Shown piece by piece: positions 8,754 through 16,427 of a DNA stretch of 34,383 nt. Numbering within the stretch: the stretch's first letter is position 1; each line of letters opens with the position of its first letter. The notes below the pieces were generated by a model. That model was given only the letters and a program-made list of their open reading frames with translations, had not been told where the DNA came from and ran no database searches. Made by a program: the position numbers and the translations under genes. The stretch lies in assembly GCA_020721645.1 (NCBI GenBank), contig DYMH01000019.1:3742-38124 (forward strand), in the 5' to 3' direction. The DNA is from Draconibacterium orientale. GTDB taxonomy: Bacteria; Bacteroidota; Bacteroidia; Bacteroidales; JAADGE01.

Positions 8754-11546
8754 TTATTTAGTCGTTTGTTGTTTTCTTTCAAACAAATCCCTGAAAAAGT
8801 CGCCGAATCGTTGCCAAAATCCACGTTCGGCAGTATCTTTTGGTTTCGTAATTTCATCATTTTCAGGCAATATCGATGATTTTGTGATGTCTTTTTCCGA
8901 AACTTCAGGCGTTTTCAATTCTTCAGCTTTTATTTTTTCAAGCTCTTCCGGGGTGATGTTTGTAAAATCAAATTTACCTTCTTTTAAATCGATATAAATA
9001 ATTTTATCTTTTTGGATTTCAGATTTTAATATCCTGTCAGCCAATTCGTTGAGAATGAATTTTTGAATCGTTCGTTTTACGGGACGTGCTCCAAATTGCG
9101 GATTGTAACTTAAACGGCTTAATGCTGTAATTCCCAGCGAACTAACATGAAACCGTATTTCGTTTTTCAATAATTTTTTCGACAGACCTGTTAATTGCAT
9201 TTCCACAATTTTGCGAATATTCGTGAGTGAAATAGGCATAAACATGATGATTTCGTCAATTCGATTCAAAAATTCAGGACGCATCGTTTGTTTTAATACC
9301 TGCGACACTTCTTCTTTCGACTTGGCAAGCATTTCTTTGACGTTCGAGGCATTCATTTTCTCAAAATTTTCCGAAATTTTTTCCGAGCCGGCGTTTGATG
9401 TGATAATAATAACCGTATTTTTAAAATTCACCGTTCGCCCTTTGCTGTCCGTCAAATGTCCGTCATCGAGAACTTGCAGAAAGGTATTGAAAATATCGGG
9501 GTGAGCTTTTTCAACTTCGTCCAATAAAACCACGCAATATGGTTTTTGTCGAACCTGTTCCGTTAATTGCCCGCCTTCCTCGCTGCCCACATAGCCCGGA
9601 GGCGAACCGATGAGCCGCGAAATGGAATGTTTTTCTTGATATTCGGACATATCAACACGCACAATATTTTTTTCGTCGTCGAATAAAAATTCAGCCAAAG
9701 CCTTTGCCAGCTCGGTTTTCCCAACGCCCGAAGTTCCCAAAAAGATAAACGAACCGATTGGTTTTCCTTGGTCGCCCAATCCGGTGCGGCTGCGGCGTAT
9801 GGATTCGGAAACGGCACGGACGGCTTCTTTTTGCCCCAAAACACGTTTTTCGAGCTCTGTTTCGAGCTGTATAAGGCGTTCTGTCTCGTTTTTATTCATT
9901 TTTGCGATTGGTATTCCGGTGGTGTTCGACAGCACTTCGGCAACCAAATCCCGATCGACCATTTCTTTGCTCAAAACCACATTCGATTGATTTGCAGCCA
10001 AATCATCGTTCAATTTCAATAATTTCGTTTCGGCATCTTTGATGCTTTTATATTGAATTTTTGCAACCGTTTCAAAATCGCTTTCCTGCTTGGCTGCTTC
10101 GGCTTGTTTTTTGAGTTCCGAAATGTCATTTTTAACAGAAATAATGTCGCGAATAATTGTTTTTTCAGACTCCCAAATAGCACGAAGTTTTGTCGATTCA
10201 TCGCTCAAATCGGCAATTTTATTTTGTATTTCAATTAATGTTTTTTCGTTCGGTTCATCTTTCAGTAAAAATTTTTCGGTTTTCAGTTGTGTAATTTTCC
10301 GGTCCAATTCATCTATTTCTGACGGTAAGGTGTTGATTTCCAGTCGTAATTTCGATGCTGCTTCATCAATCAAATCGATGGCTTTATCGGGCAAAAAACT
10401 TTCGGGTTGATATCGTTTCGATAGTTCAACAGCAGCCACCAGTGCATCATCTCCGATATTGACTTTGTGAAATTCCTGAAATTTTTCCTTAATTCCTCTC
10501 AAAATCGAGACAGCATCTTCGCTTGATGGTTCTTCAATGATTACTTTTTGGAATCGGCGTACCAAGGCTTTGTCTTGTTCGATGTATTTTTGGTACTCCG
10601 AAGTTGTCGTTGCACCGATGGCACGCAATTCCCCCCGAGCCAGAGCCGGTTTCAGTATATTTGCGGCATCCATGGCACCGGCACCCGATTTTCCGGCACC
10701 TACCAAAAGATGAATTTCGTCCATAAACAAGATGATTTCGCCTGCCGATTCTTGTACTTCGCGAATAATCCCTTTCAAACGATTTTCAAACTCGCCTTGT
10801 TTCGATGCACCGGCAATAACCGATGCAATATCGAGTGAGAACAGTGTACAATTTTTCAAATTTTCGGGCACATCACCGCCAACTATTCGCTGTGCCAATC
10901 CTTCAACAACTGCGGTTTTCCCAACTCCGGGCTCGCCGACAATTATCGGATTATTCTTATTGCGGCGCGAAATTATTTGCAGAATCCTCCGAATTTCTTC
11001 TGTTCTGCCGATTACCGGATTCAACTTTCCGGAAATTATTTTTTCGTTCAAATTTACGGCAAATTGATTGAGAATAGCATATTTTTCTTCGAGTGTTTCC
11101 TTTTTCGGAGCACTTTTTCGTAATTCTTTGATTGCTTCGGTTAATTTTTCCTGATTGATACCTTTTTCAAGCATTAATTGCGAGGTGCTGTCGCCTGTTA
11201 TTAAAATACCTGTGAGAATGTGTTCTACCGAAATGTATTCATCTTTCAGTGCAGCAGCAATTTGCTTGGCTTTTGTAAGTGAAGTTTCAACATTTTTTGA
11301 AACTTCTGTTTTTTCGTTTGCTTCTAAAACGGGCAGTTCTTCTAATAATGAATCTATTTTTTTTTCAAATTCGCTCATATCAATGCCGGTTTTTCGCAAG
11401 ATAAAAGGAGTTACATTTTTATCAACATCCAAAATTCCTTTGAGAATATGAACATTTTCGATATTTTTGTGATTGAATTTTCGAGCCGAATCGGCACCGC
11501 TTTTGAGAGCTTTTTGAGTTATTTGAGTGAAATCGTTGTAATTCAT
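8754..11546 (-). CDS. clpB: ClpB disaggregase, AAA+ HSP100
   Basis: Product of 930 residues. It has a Clp_N double repeat (about 1-150), NBD1 with Walker A GEPGVGKTA (about 203-211) and Walker B ILFMDEIH, and the coiled-coil middle domain (about 405-530) that separates ClpB from ClpA. NBD2 follows with GTSGVGKTE (about 603-611), VVLLDEVEKAHP and sensor-2 FGARPVKR. It lacks the ClpP-binding loop expected of ClpA/ClpX, as far as I can see. ClpB works with DnaK to pull proteins out of aggregates. It is longer than the usual ~860 residues because of a C-terminal extension: a charged Pro/Glu/Lys linker, then an aromatic amphipathic tail (GFWQRFGDFFRDLFERK). It starts at ATG 11546. Confidence 0.95.
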   Translation of the reverse strand: MNYNDFTQITQKALKSGADSARKFNHKNIENVHILKGILDVDKNVTPFILRKTGIDMSEFEKKIDSLLEELPVLEANEKTEVSKNVETSLTKAKQIAAALKDEYISVEHILTGILITGDSTSQLMLEKGINQEKLTEAIKELRKSAPKKETLEEKYAILNQFAVNLNEKIISGKLNPVIGRTEEIRRILQIISRRNKNNPIIVGEPGVGKTAVVEGLAQRIVGGDVPENLKNCTLFSLDIASVIAGASKQGEFENRLKGIIREVQESAGEIILFMDEIHLLVGAGKSGAGAMDAANILKPALARGELRAIGATTTSEYQKYIEQDKALVRRFQKVIIEEPSSEDAVSILRGIKEKFQEFHKVNIGDDALVAAVELSKRYQPESFLPDKAIDLIDEAASKLRLEINTLPSEIDELDRKITQLKTEKFLLKDEPNEKTLIEIQNKIADLSDESTKLRAIWESEKTIIRDIISVKNDISELKKQAEAAKQESDFETVAKIQYKSIKDAETKLLKLNDDLAANQSNVVLSKEMVDRDLVAEVLSNTTGIPIAKMNKNETERLIQLETELEKRVLGQKEAVRAVSESIRRSRTGLGDQGKPIGSFIFLGTSGVGKTELAKALAEFLFDDEKNIVRVDMSEYQEKHSISRLIGSPPGYVGSEEGGQLTEQVRQKPYCVVLLDEVEKAHPDIFNTFLQVLDDGHLTDSKGRTVNFKNTVIIITSNAGSEKISENFEKMNASNVKEMLAKSKEEVSQVLKQTMRPEFLNRIDEIIMFMPISLTNIRKIVEMQLTGLSKKLLKNEIRFHVSSLGITALSRLSYNPQFGARPVKRTIQKFILNELADRILKSEIQKDKIIYIDLKEGKFDFTNITPEELEKIKAEELKTPEVSEKDITKSSILPENDEITKPKDTAERGFWQRFGDFFRDLFERKQQTTK

Positions 11547-11671
11547 GGTATTGGATTTTGAAAATCAATTTTGTTTTTTTGATTTTGGTTTGTTATAAAA
11601 AAACAATATTTTGCACTAATTTTAAAGATGAAGATATGACTTTTTTTTGATACAAAAAAATATCAATTTTT

Positions 11672-11695
11672 TGACATATTCATGTCATACTTTTA
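11672..11695 (+). promoter_or_regulatory. Inverted repeat and -7-like motif before the lipoprotein gene
   Basis: TGACAT (11672-11677), ATTC, ATGTCA (11682-11687) is a perfect 6-bp inverted repeat abutting TACTTTTA (11688-11695), a -7-like motif 27 bases before the ATG at 11723. The position would suit an operator overlapping a promoter. No clear -33 was found at normal spacing, and no regulator is identifiable. Confidence 0.3.
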
Positions 11696-11722
11696 TAGAA
11701 ATATCAATTCAAATATAAAAAG

Positions 11723-12220
11723 ATGAAAAAAAATTACATCAAATTAACTGTCATTGCTCTTGGTCTTTTTTTCGGGTCTTGCGGACCGGCGCCCAAGGAA
11801 GCTGCTGAGTATAACGATAAAATCGTGAATATTCAAAGTCAAATTATGCTTCAAATGGATTCGCTCGAAGCTGCAATGGCAACATACGAAGCAAAGGATA
11901 TTGAAAAATCTCTTAATTCGGTAAAAATAGTGGTTGAAAAAGGAATAAAAAGTGCCGAGGAGTTGAAAGATTTTGACGGAAAAACCGAGTTTAAGGAATC
12001 GGCTGTTAGTTATTTTAAAACGATACAAAGCGTTTTAGATTCTGAATTTGTAGCCATTCATCAAGTAATTTTGGTACCCGATTCGATGTACGGACCAAAA
12101 GAGGAAGATGTTTTCAACAAAATGAAAGAGTCTTACGAAAAACGTTTGAGTGAAAGTTTACAAAAATTCATTGAAACTCAGCAGGATTTTGCAAAAAACT
12201 ATAATGTTGAAATTCATTAA
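11723..12220 (+). CDS. Lipoprotein of unknown function
   Basis: Product of 165 residues. It has a type II signal peptide with lipobox LFFGSC, so Cys20 should be lipidated after cleavage. The mature part is mainly helical and charged, beginning with KEAAEYNDKIVNIQSQI, with no catalytic motif that I can see. It loosely resembles a family of helical surface lipoproteins (LIC11966-type) found in Bacteroidota and Leptospira, but that is recall, not a search. It is divergent from clpB across 176 bases and followed directly by the palindromic insertion element. Confidence 0.7.
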   Translation: MKKNYIKLTVIALGLFFGSCGPAPKEAAEYNDKIVNIQSQIMLQMDSLEAAMATYEAKDIEKSLNSVKIVVEKGIKSAEELKDFDGKTEFKESAVSYFKTIQSVLDSEFVAIHQVILVPDSMYGPKEEDVFNKMKESYEKRLSESLQKFIETQQDFAKNYNVEIH

Positions 12221-12252
12221 TTTTGATTTTAACAAGTTTTTGTGTAATTTAA

Positions 12253-12440
12253 TGGATATTAATTCAATGTCGTTTCGTTAAGAAATGTATTTGCTGTTCG
12301 GCTTAGGCTCTGCCTAAGTCGATTTATCACGACAGGCTCTGTCTGTCTGTCAAAGCAAGGCATAGCATTGCAAAATAAGCCCGACTGAGACAGAGCCGCA
12401 GCCGAACACATGCTTAACAAAACGACATTGGATATTAATT
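12253..12440. mobile_element. 164-bp palindromic MITE-like element with 12-bp target duplication
   Basis: TGGATATTAATT occurs at 12253-12264 and again at 12429-12440, as expected of a target-site duplication. The enclosed 12265-12428 has terminal inverted repeats: ATGTCGTTTCGTTAAG at the left, against CTTAACAAAACGACAT at the right, one mismatch. Inner arms also pair: TGTTCGGCT (12295-12303) with AGCCGAACA (12400-12408), and GGCTCTGTC (12335-12343) with GACAGAGCC (12389-12397). It has no coding capacity, so it would need a transposase in trans. Its right end is shared with the repeat at the window start. Confidence 0.75.
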
Positions 12441-12450
12441 GCTAAAAATT

Positions 12451-12801
12451 ATGGAAACAAAAACTGTGTATTATGCTCTTTTTAAAGCTTATCCAAAGTC
12501 CGAACCTCCGTTTCCGATACAATTGGGATTTGGGCAGGGTGAAAAATACGAGTTGAAGGACTGTCTTCATATTCCTGATGCCGTTGAGCGATTGGAACAT
12601 TTTTGTAAAGAAAAGTCGATTAAATTTAGTGATAACTTTACATTAATTTATCCGATTTATATGGAAATTATGGATACCGATTCTGAATCGACTATGCACA
12701 GCATCGCTTGGCTGATAAAAGACCAAGCTGATGCCAAGAAATGGAATTTCGACCGAATCGGAGGATATACAGGGAAAACGGCAGAAGATTTTGCAAAATA
12801 G
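12451..12801 (+). CDS. Small protein of unknown function
   Basis: Product of 116 residues. I do not recognise a family. It is soluble, acidic in the second half, without signal peptide, membrane segment or cysteine motif, and seems to be a compact alpha/beta protein (strands near YYALFKAY and NFTLIYPIYMEI). I chose ATG 12451 over an upstream in-frame TTG at 12439, because the TTG falls in the right-hand target duplication of the 12.27 kb element. The element sits 10 bases upstream of the ATG and probably separates the gene from its ancestral promoter. Confidence 0.6.
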   Translation: METKTVYYALFKAYPKSEPPFPIQLGFGQGEKYELKDCLHIPDAVERLEHFCKEKSIKFSDNFTLIYPIYMEIMDTDSESTMHSIAWLIKDQADAKKWNFDRIGGYTGKTAEDFAK

Positions 12802-12826
12802 GAGAAGATTTTGATTGAGGTAACTG

Positions 12827-13855
12827 TCAGAAGACAAAATTAAATGAAAGGCTGTATTCGATTCCTCGCAAGTTTCGGTTGTATTTGAACGGCACAAAAT
12901 AGCCTATTTTATTATCAATCAGGATATATCGATTTTTGAAAATTTCTAATCCTAAAAATGCCTTCATATATGGCAACATCGTATTTCGGGTATCGGAAGT
13001 TGCGAAAATTCCGCCTGCATTATATCCTGTGTAAAGGTTAAACCATTTTCGCTTGCCTCTGCCGAAATGTTTGGTATAAAAATCCTGCCCAAAACCGAAG
13101 TGGAAAAATTCTGTAAATTGAGTGGAATCTTTTGGCTCATTTGAGATTTTTTTGAGATTTCCAAGTGTAAAGTGTGATTTTCCTTTTGTAATCATATATT
13201 TGAGCGAATATCCCAGATATTGCTCAGCCGAAAGCCCGGAAACAGGCGTTTCGACAAAAAGCATATCAACCGAAGCCCCCGGCATATTGACCCAGTCGAT
13301 TGAATTGTCGGTATAATCAACATTATCATCGAAAATTGTAAAATCGACTGCCGTAATTTTATCGTTGCGGTATGAATTGAGTTCGGAATCGAGCTCAAAA
13401 ATTCGTTTTTCTATTGTTTGAAGTTCGTCCCAATAGGAATAATATTTGGAATCTTTATTTTGAAATGTATTGATTTCGGTTTCGTAATTTTTCTTTTTTT
13501 CGTTCAGATATTTCAGCTCGTTTTGTATTTTTGTTATTTCCTCTTCCGAAGACACGGTGGTAATATTTTTATAATTTAAAAAGCCAAGCACCTGAATGAT
13601 TGTATCTAACGCTTGCATTTGGTTTTCGGTGATATTGAATTTACCCGATAAACTCGTTGTATTTTCATTCATTTGAATGATTTGTGCATTCTTAATTTTG
13701 ATGAAATTTTTCAAGCGGTCTCTACTTTTTTCAAAATCCGAAGCGTACACTTTAAATTCGATGTTGGTTAAAAAGATATTTTTCTTTTGTGCAAAAAGTG
13801 TTTGAACCGAAAATGCCAAAATAATCAAGATAGGAAAAACTTTTTTCGTTGTCAT
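12827..13855 (-). CDS. DUF4349-like coiled-coil protein with C-terminal barrel-like region
   Basis: Product of 342 residues. The signal peptide is MTTKKVFPILIILAFSVQTLFA with cleavage before Gln23. The N-terminal half has the two-part pattern seen in DUF4349 proteins: a strand-rich region (IEFKVYASDFEKSRDRL), the second conserved part, then a coiled coil (about 105-170) and VDFTIFDD. The C-terminal part (about 220-342) has alternating hydrophobic/aromatic strands and ends in Phe (SLSFNFVF), as in outer-membrane barrels. Function is unknown; location in the outer membrane is inferred. It is last in the probable barrel-nth-dgt unit, 51 bases after dgt. Confidence 0.6.
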   Translation of the reverse strand: MTTKKVFPILIILAFSVQTLFAQKKNIFLTNIEFKVYASDFEKSRDRLKNFIKIKNAQIIQMNENTTSLSGKFNITENQMQALDTIIQVLGFLNYKNITTVSSEEEITKIQNELKYLNEKKKNYETEINTFQNKDSKYYSYWDELQTIEKRIFELDSELNSYRNDKITAVDFTIFDDNVDYTDNSIDWVNMPGASVDMLFVETPVSGLSAEQYLGYSLKYMITKGKSHFTLGNLKKISNEPKDSTQFTEFFHFGFGQDFYTKHFGRGKRKWFNLYTGYNAGGIFATSDTRNTMLPYMKAFLGLEIFKNRYILIDNKIGYFVPFKYNRNLRGIEYSLSFNFVF

Positions 13856-13906
13856 AATTTTTAAGATAGATGAATTTTTTTTGAGCAGATTTCCGTTCAG
13901 TAAAAA

Positions 13907-15010
13907 TTAAAAAATCGGAGCCGGAATTGTGAGTTGTTTTATGGCATCTAACACATATAAATCGGTCATTCCTGCAATATAATCGGTGATAATGACTTTT
14001 GGATTCAATTCATTTTTGTAAAAATCGTCCATTTCTTCCATATATTTTCCGAAAGTATGCTCCAATTTCAGACTTTGCTCTGTATATTTCGGATACTCTT
14101 TTCCTAATTTATCGTAGAGTTCGGAAAGATAGTCGAACAGGGTATTAATGATGATAACTGCTTGTTTTTTATATGCTTTGAGTTTTGTATTTTCGTAAAT
14201 ATGTTTATAATTGAAGCGTTGTAATTCGAGAAAAAGCTCGTAAATTGAATCGGAAAAACCGAGTTGTTCGCTGTTTTTTGAATGTTCTATGATGTCGTTT
14301 ACCAAAGTGTTGATAATATTACTGTTACGTTCACCGAGATATTTTCTGACATTTTGCGGAATATCATTGATTGTGATAAAATTAGCCGTCAGTGCATCTT
14401 CAATATCACGTCCCAGATAGGCAATTTTGTCGGCAAATCGAACGGCACAACCCTCGTAAGTTGCAGGTACAATGAGGCGATTGGTGATTTTGTCGAGATT
14501 TTTTACTTTACCGTCAGGTAGGAGATACTGTTCAAATTTTTCGCCGTTGTGGCTGATAATGCCGTCTTTTACGATGTAAGTCAGATTTAATCCAAGACCT
14601 TTGTTACTTAAATATTCAACAACTCTATAACTGTTTAACTCGTGCATAAACGCATGAGTTTTTCCGAGTTTTTGGCTTAAAATATATTCGCCTTCGTGCC
14701 CAAACGGCGAATGTCCTAAATCGTGCCCCAAACCGATTGCAAATGCGGCTTCTGTATCTAAATTCCAACCATTGAGATTCAAACCTTTGCAAATTGTTTT
14801 GGAGATTGTTGCTACGTGCATCACGTGTTCGATGCGTGTACACACGTGGTCGTTTTCGGGTGCGAAAAATACTTGTGTTTTATGTTTTAATCTGCGAAAC
14901 GCCATGGAATGAATAATCGCCGTTTGGTCGCGGAAATAATGACCGCGAATTTCGGGGTCAATTTCTCGTGTACGCTGCAAACATTGGGCTTCGCTGAGCA
15001 GATTTTTCAT
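13907..15010 (-). CDS. dgt: dGTP triphosphohydrolase, HD domain (dGTPase)
   Basis: Product of 367 residues that cleaves dGTP (or other dNTPs) to deoxynucleoside and triphosphate. The HD metal site is complete: RIEHVMHV with His62, GLGHDLGHSPFGHEGE with His96/Asp97, His100 and His105. The opening RRLKHKTQVF plus ENDHVCTR also matches dGTPase-like proteins. I chose ATG 15010, since the TTG at 15016 lies in a TTTTCAAA repeat. It starts 10 bases after the nth stop codon, so the two are probably co-transcribed. The dNTP preference cannot be read from sequence. Confidence 0.9.
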   Translation of the reverse strand: MKNLLSEAQCLQRTREIDPEIRGHYFRDQTAIIHSMAFRRLKHKTQVFFAPENDHVCTRIEHVMHVATISKTICKGLNLNGWNLDTEAAFAIGLGHDLGHSPFGHEGEYILSQKLGKTHAFMHELNSYRVVEYLSNKGLGLNLTYIVKDGIISHNGEKFEQYLLPDGKVKNLDKITNRLIVPATYEGCAVRFADKIAYLGRDIEDALTANFITINDIPQNVRKYLGERNSNIINTLVNDIIEHSKNSEQLGFSDSIYELFLELQRFNYKHIYENTKLKAYKKQAVIIINTLFDYLSELYDKLGKEYPKYTEQSLKLEHTFGKYMEEMDDFYKNELNPKVIITDYIAGMTDLYVLDAIKQLTIPAPIF

Positions 15011-15037
15011 TTTCAAATTTTCAAATTTTCAAATTTT
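15010..15037. repeat. TTTTCAAA octamer, 3.5 copies, across the nth/dgt junction
   Basis: TTTTCAAA repeats at 15010-15017, 15018-15025 and 15026-15033, with a partial fourth (TTTT) at 15034-15037. On the minus strand it spans the last nth codons and its TGA stop (15021-15023) up to the dgt ATG. Confidence 0.85.
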
Positions 15038-15671
15038 CCTCAAAATATTTGCAAAAAGCCGAAATTCCGCATTCTTCGCATTTCGGTTTTCGAGCCGTGC
15101 ACACGTATCTTCCGTGCAAAATCAACCAATGATGGGCGATTGAAAGTAATTTTTCGGGAATGTATTTTACCAATTGTTTTTCTGTTTCAGTGGGATTTTT
15201 TGCGTTTTCTGTCAATCCAATTCGAGCCGAAACTCTGAAAACGTGTGTATCGACAGCCATTGCCGGTTTGTCGTAAACAACTGAAACAATAACGTTGGCG
15301 GTTTTGCGACCAACACCGGGAAGTTGCTGTAAATCATTGATATCCGAAGGAATATCTCCGTTAAATTTTTCGACCAATATTTTAGCGGCGGCAACTAAAT
15401 GATTTGCTTTGTTGTTGGGAAACGAACAGCTTTTTATCAATTCAAAAACCGGTTCAACATCAGATTTTGCCAATTCAAAAGGAGTGGGGAACGAGTCGAA
15501 AAAACGGGGTGTTATCAAATTTACACGTTTGTCGGTGCATTGTGCCGAAAGAACAACCGCAACTAATAATTCATACGGATTGCGGTAATTCAATTCTGTT
15601 TTAGCATCAGGTTGATGTTCTTTAAAGTAAGCGATAATTTGGTTAAATCGTTCTTTTCGGTTCATGAGCAT
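15021..15671 (-). CDS. nth: Endonuclease III, DNA glycosylase/AP lyase
   Basis: Base-excision repair enzyme that removes oxidised pyrimidines and nicks the abasic site. Numbered from the ATG at 15665, the helix-hairpin-helix LPGVGRKTA contains catalytic Lys121, and VDTHVFR carries catalytic Asp139. The C-terminal 4Fe-4S ligands follow the C-x6-C-x2-C-x5-C pattern in the segment VCTARKPKCEECGISAFC. Length (214-216 residues) is normal. Two starts are possible: ATG 15671 overlaps the upstream stop (TAATG), and ATG 15665 gives MNRKERF. It is downstream of an outer-membrane barrel gene and upstream of dgt. Confidence 0.95.
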   Translation of the reverse strand: MLMNRKERFNQIIAYFKEHQPDAKTELNYRNPYELLVAVVLSAQCTDKRVNLITPRFFDSFPTPFELAKSDVEPVFELIKSCSFPNNKANHLVAAAKILVEKFNGDIPSDINDLQQLPGVGRKTANVIVSVVYDKPAMAVDTHVFRVSARIGLTENAKNPTETEKQLVKYIPEKLLSIAHHWLILHGRYVCTARKPKCEECGISAFCKYFEENLKI

Positions 15672-16279
15672 TAATCTTGAACAAAAAAGTAAGTAATTGA
15701 AATTGAGTGAACAAGATGCGAAGTTCCGCTGCCGATTGTCGAAACATCAGCCAATCCAAAATTGGCATTCCAAGACAGTTGAACGGGACCGAAATAGAAG
15801 CCAAAACCGGGAATAATTCCATAGTCGAGCGGCTTAAAATCATCGGTTTCTTCTTTTCCGAATTTTATTTTGTTGCCGTCTTGGTCTTTTCCTGCATAGC
15901 CGCCGCCGATATATCCTCCTGCCGATAAAAGGGTTCCGAAATGCCTTTGTTTACTGAATGCAATCTTATATTTCAAACTCATTGGAATTTCGATATAGTG
16001 AAGCGATTTTTGCATATCTGAATCTTCAATTTTAAAACCTCTGCCGGCTGCCAACAAGCTAAATTCTAAAAAAAACTTATTTTTTATTAAGGTGTTCTCG
16101 AAAGTAAAACCGCCTCTGTAAGTAGGTATGGAAAGAATTTTAAAATTCACGGCTCCTTCCGGGGCATCAAAATTCATTTTTGCAAATGAAATTCCGGCCG
16201 TTACACCAATATTTTGGGCTTGTAAATGCCCAAAAGCAAGAATAAACGAAGAAATAAGAATAAGTCGTGATAGTTTCAT
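15671..16279 (-). CDS. PorT/OmpA-type outer-membrane beta-barrel protein
   Basis: Product of 202 residues. Signal peptide MKLSRLILISSFILAFGHLQA is followed by QNIGVTAGISFAKMNF and alternating strands with aromatic ends to the C-terminus (HSISITYFFVQD), as in the small eight-stranded barrels common in Bacteroidota. Function is unknown; structural or receptor roles are both possible. I chose ATG 16279 because it gives a clean signal peptide and lies 33 bases after a good promoter. It is the first gene of the probable unit with nth, dgt and the DUF4349-like gene; its TAA overlaps the nth ATG by one base. Confidence 0.78.
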   Translation of the reverse strand: MKLSRLILISSFILAFGHLQAQNIGVTAGISFAKMNFDAPEGAVNFKILSIPTYRGGFTFENTLIKNKFFLEFSLLAAGRGFKIEDSDMQKSLHYIEIPMSLKYKIAFSKQRHFGTLLSAGGYIGGGYAGKDQDGNKIKFGKEETDDFKPLDYGIIPGFGFYFGPVQLSWNANFGLADVSTIGSGTSHLVHSISITYFFVQD

Positions 16280-16318
16280 ACAATTTTCAGATTGATAATT
16301 AATTGAGGTACGAGAAAA

Positions 16319-16349
16319 CAAATTTAAAATAAAAAATGAAAATTATCAA
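16319..16349 (-). promoter_or_regulatory. Promoter of the barrel-nth-dgt unit
   Basis: Read on the minus strand, TTG (16349-16347), a 20-base gap, then TAAATTTG (16326-16319), an exact match to the Bacteroidota -7 TAnnTTTG at the usual spacing. The ATG at 16279 follows about 40 bases later. Confidence 0.6.
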
Positions 16350-16370
16350 CGCTAAATTTAATAATCTAAA

Positions 16371-16399
16371 CTGTAATTGAGAACTTACACGTATATTTG
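16371..16399 (+). promoter_or_regulatory. Promoter of the ABC-F gene
   Basis: TATATTTG (16392-16399) is an exact TAnnTTTG -7 element, 28 bases before the ATG at 16428. CTG at 16371-16373, 18 bases upstream, is a one-mismatch -33. It is back-to-back with the promoter of the opposite-strand barrel unit. Confidence 0.5.
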
Positions 16400-16427
16400 C
16401 GTGCAAATTACTTTCTTAATTTTTAAG

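Noticed and set aside
9211-11451. Several plus-strand ORFs of 80-110 residues inside clpB
   Set aside because: All are Ser/Phe-rich antisense shadows of a well conserved gene.
11547-11722. CIRCE/HrcA-type operator upstream of clpB
   Set aside because: No TTAGCACTC-N9-GAGTGCTAA-like sequence was seen. The TGACAT/ATGTCA repeat is nearer the lipoprotein gene.
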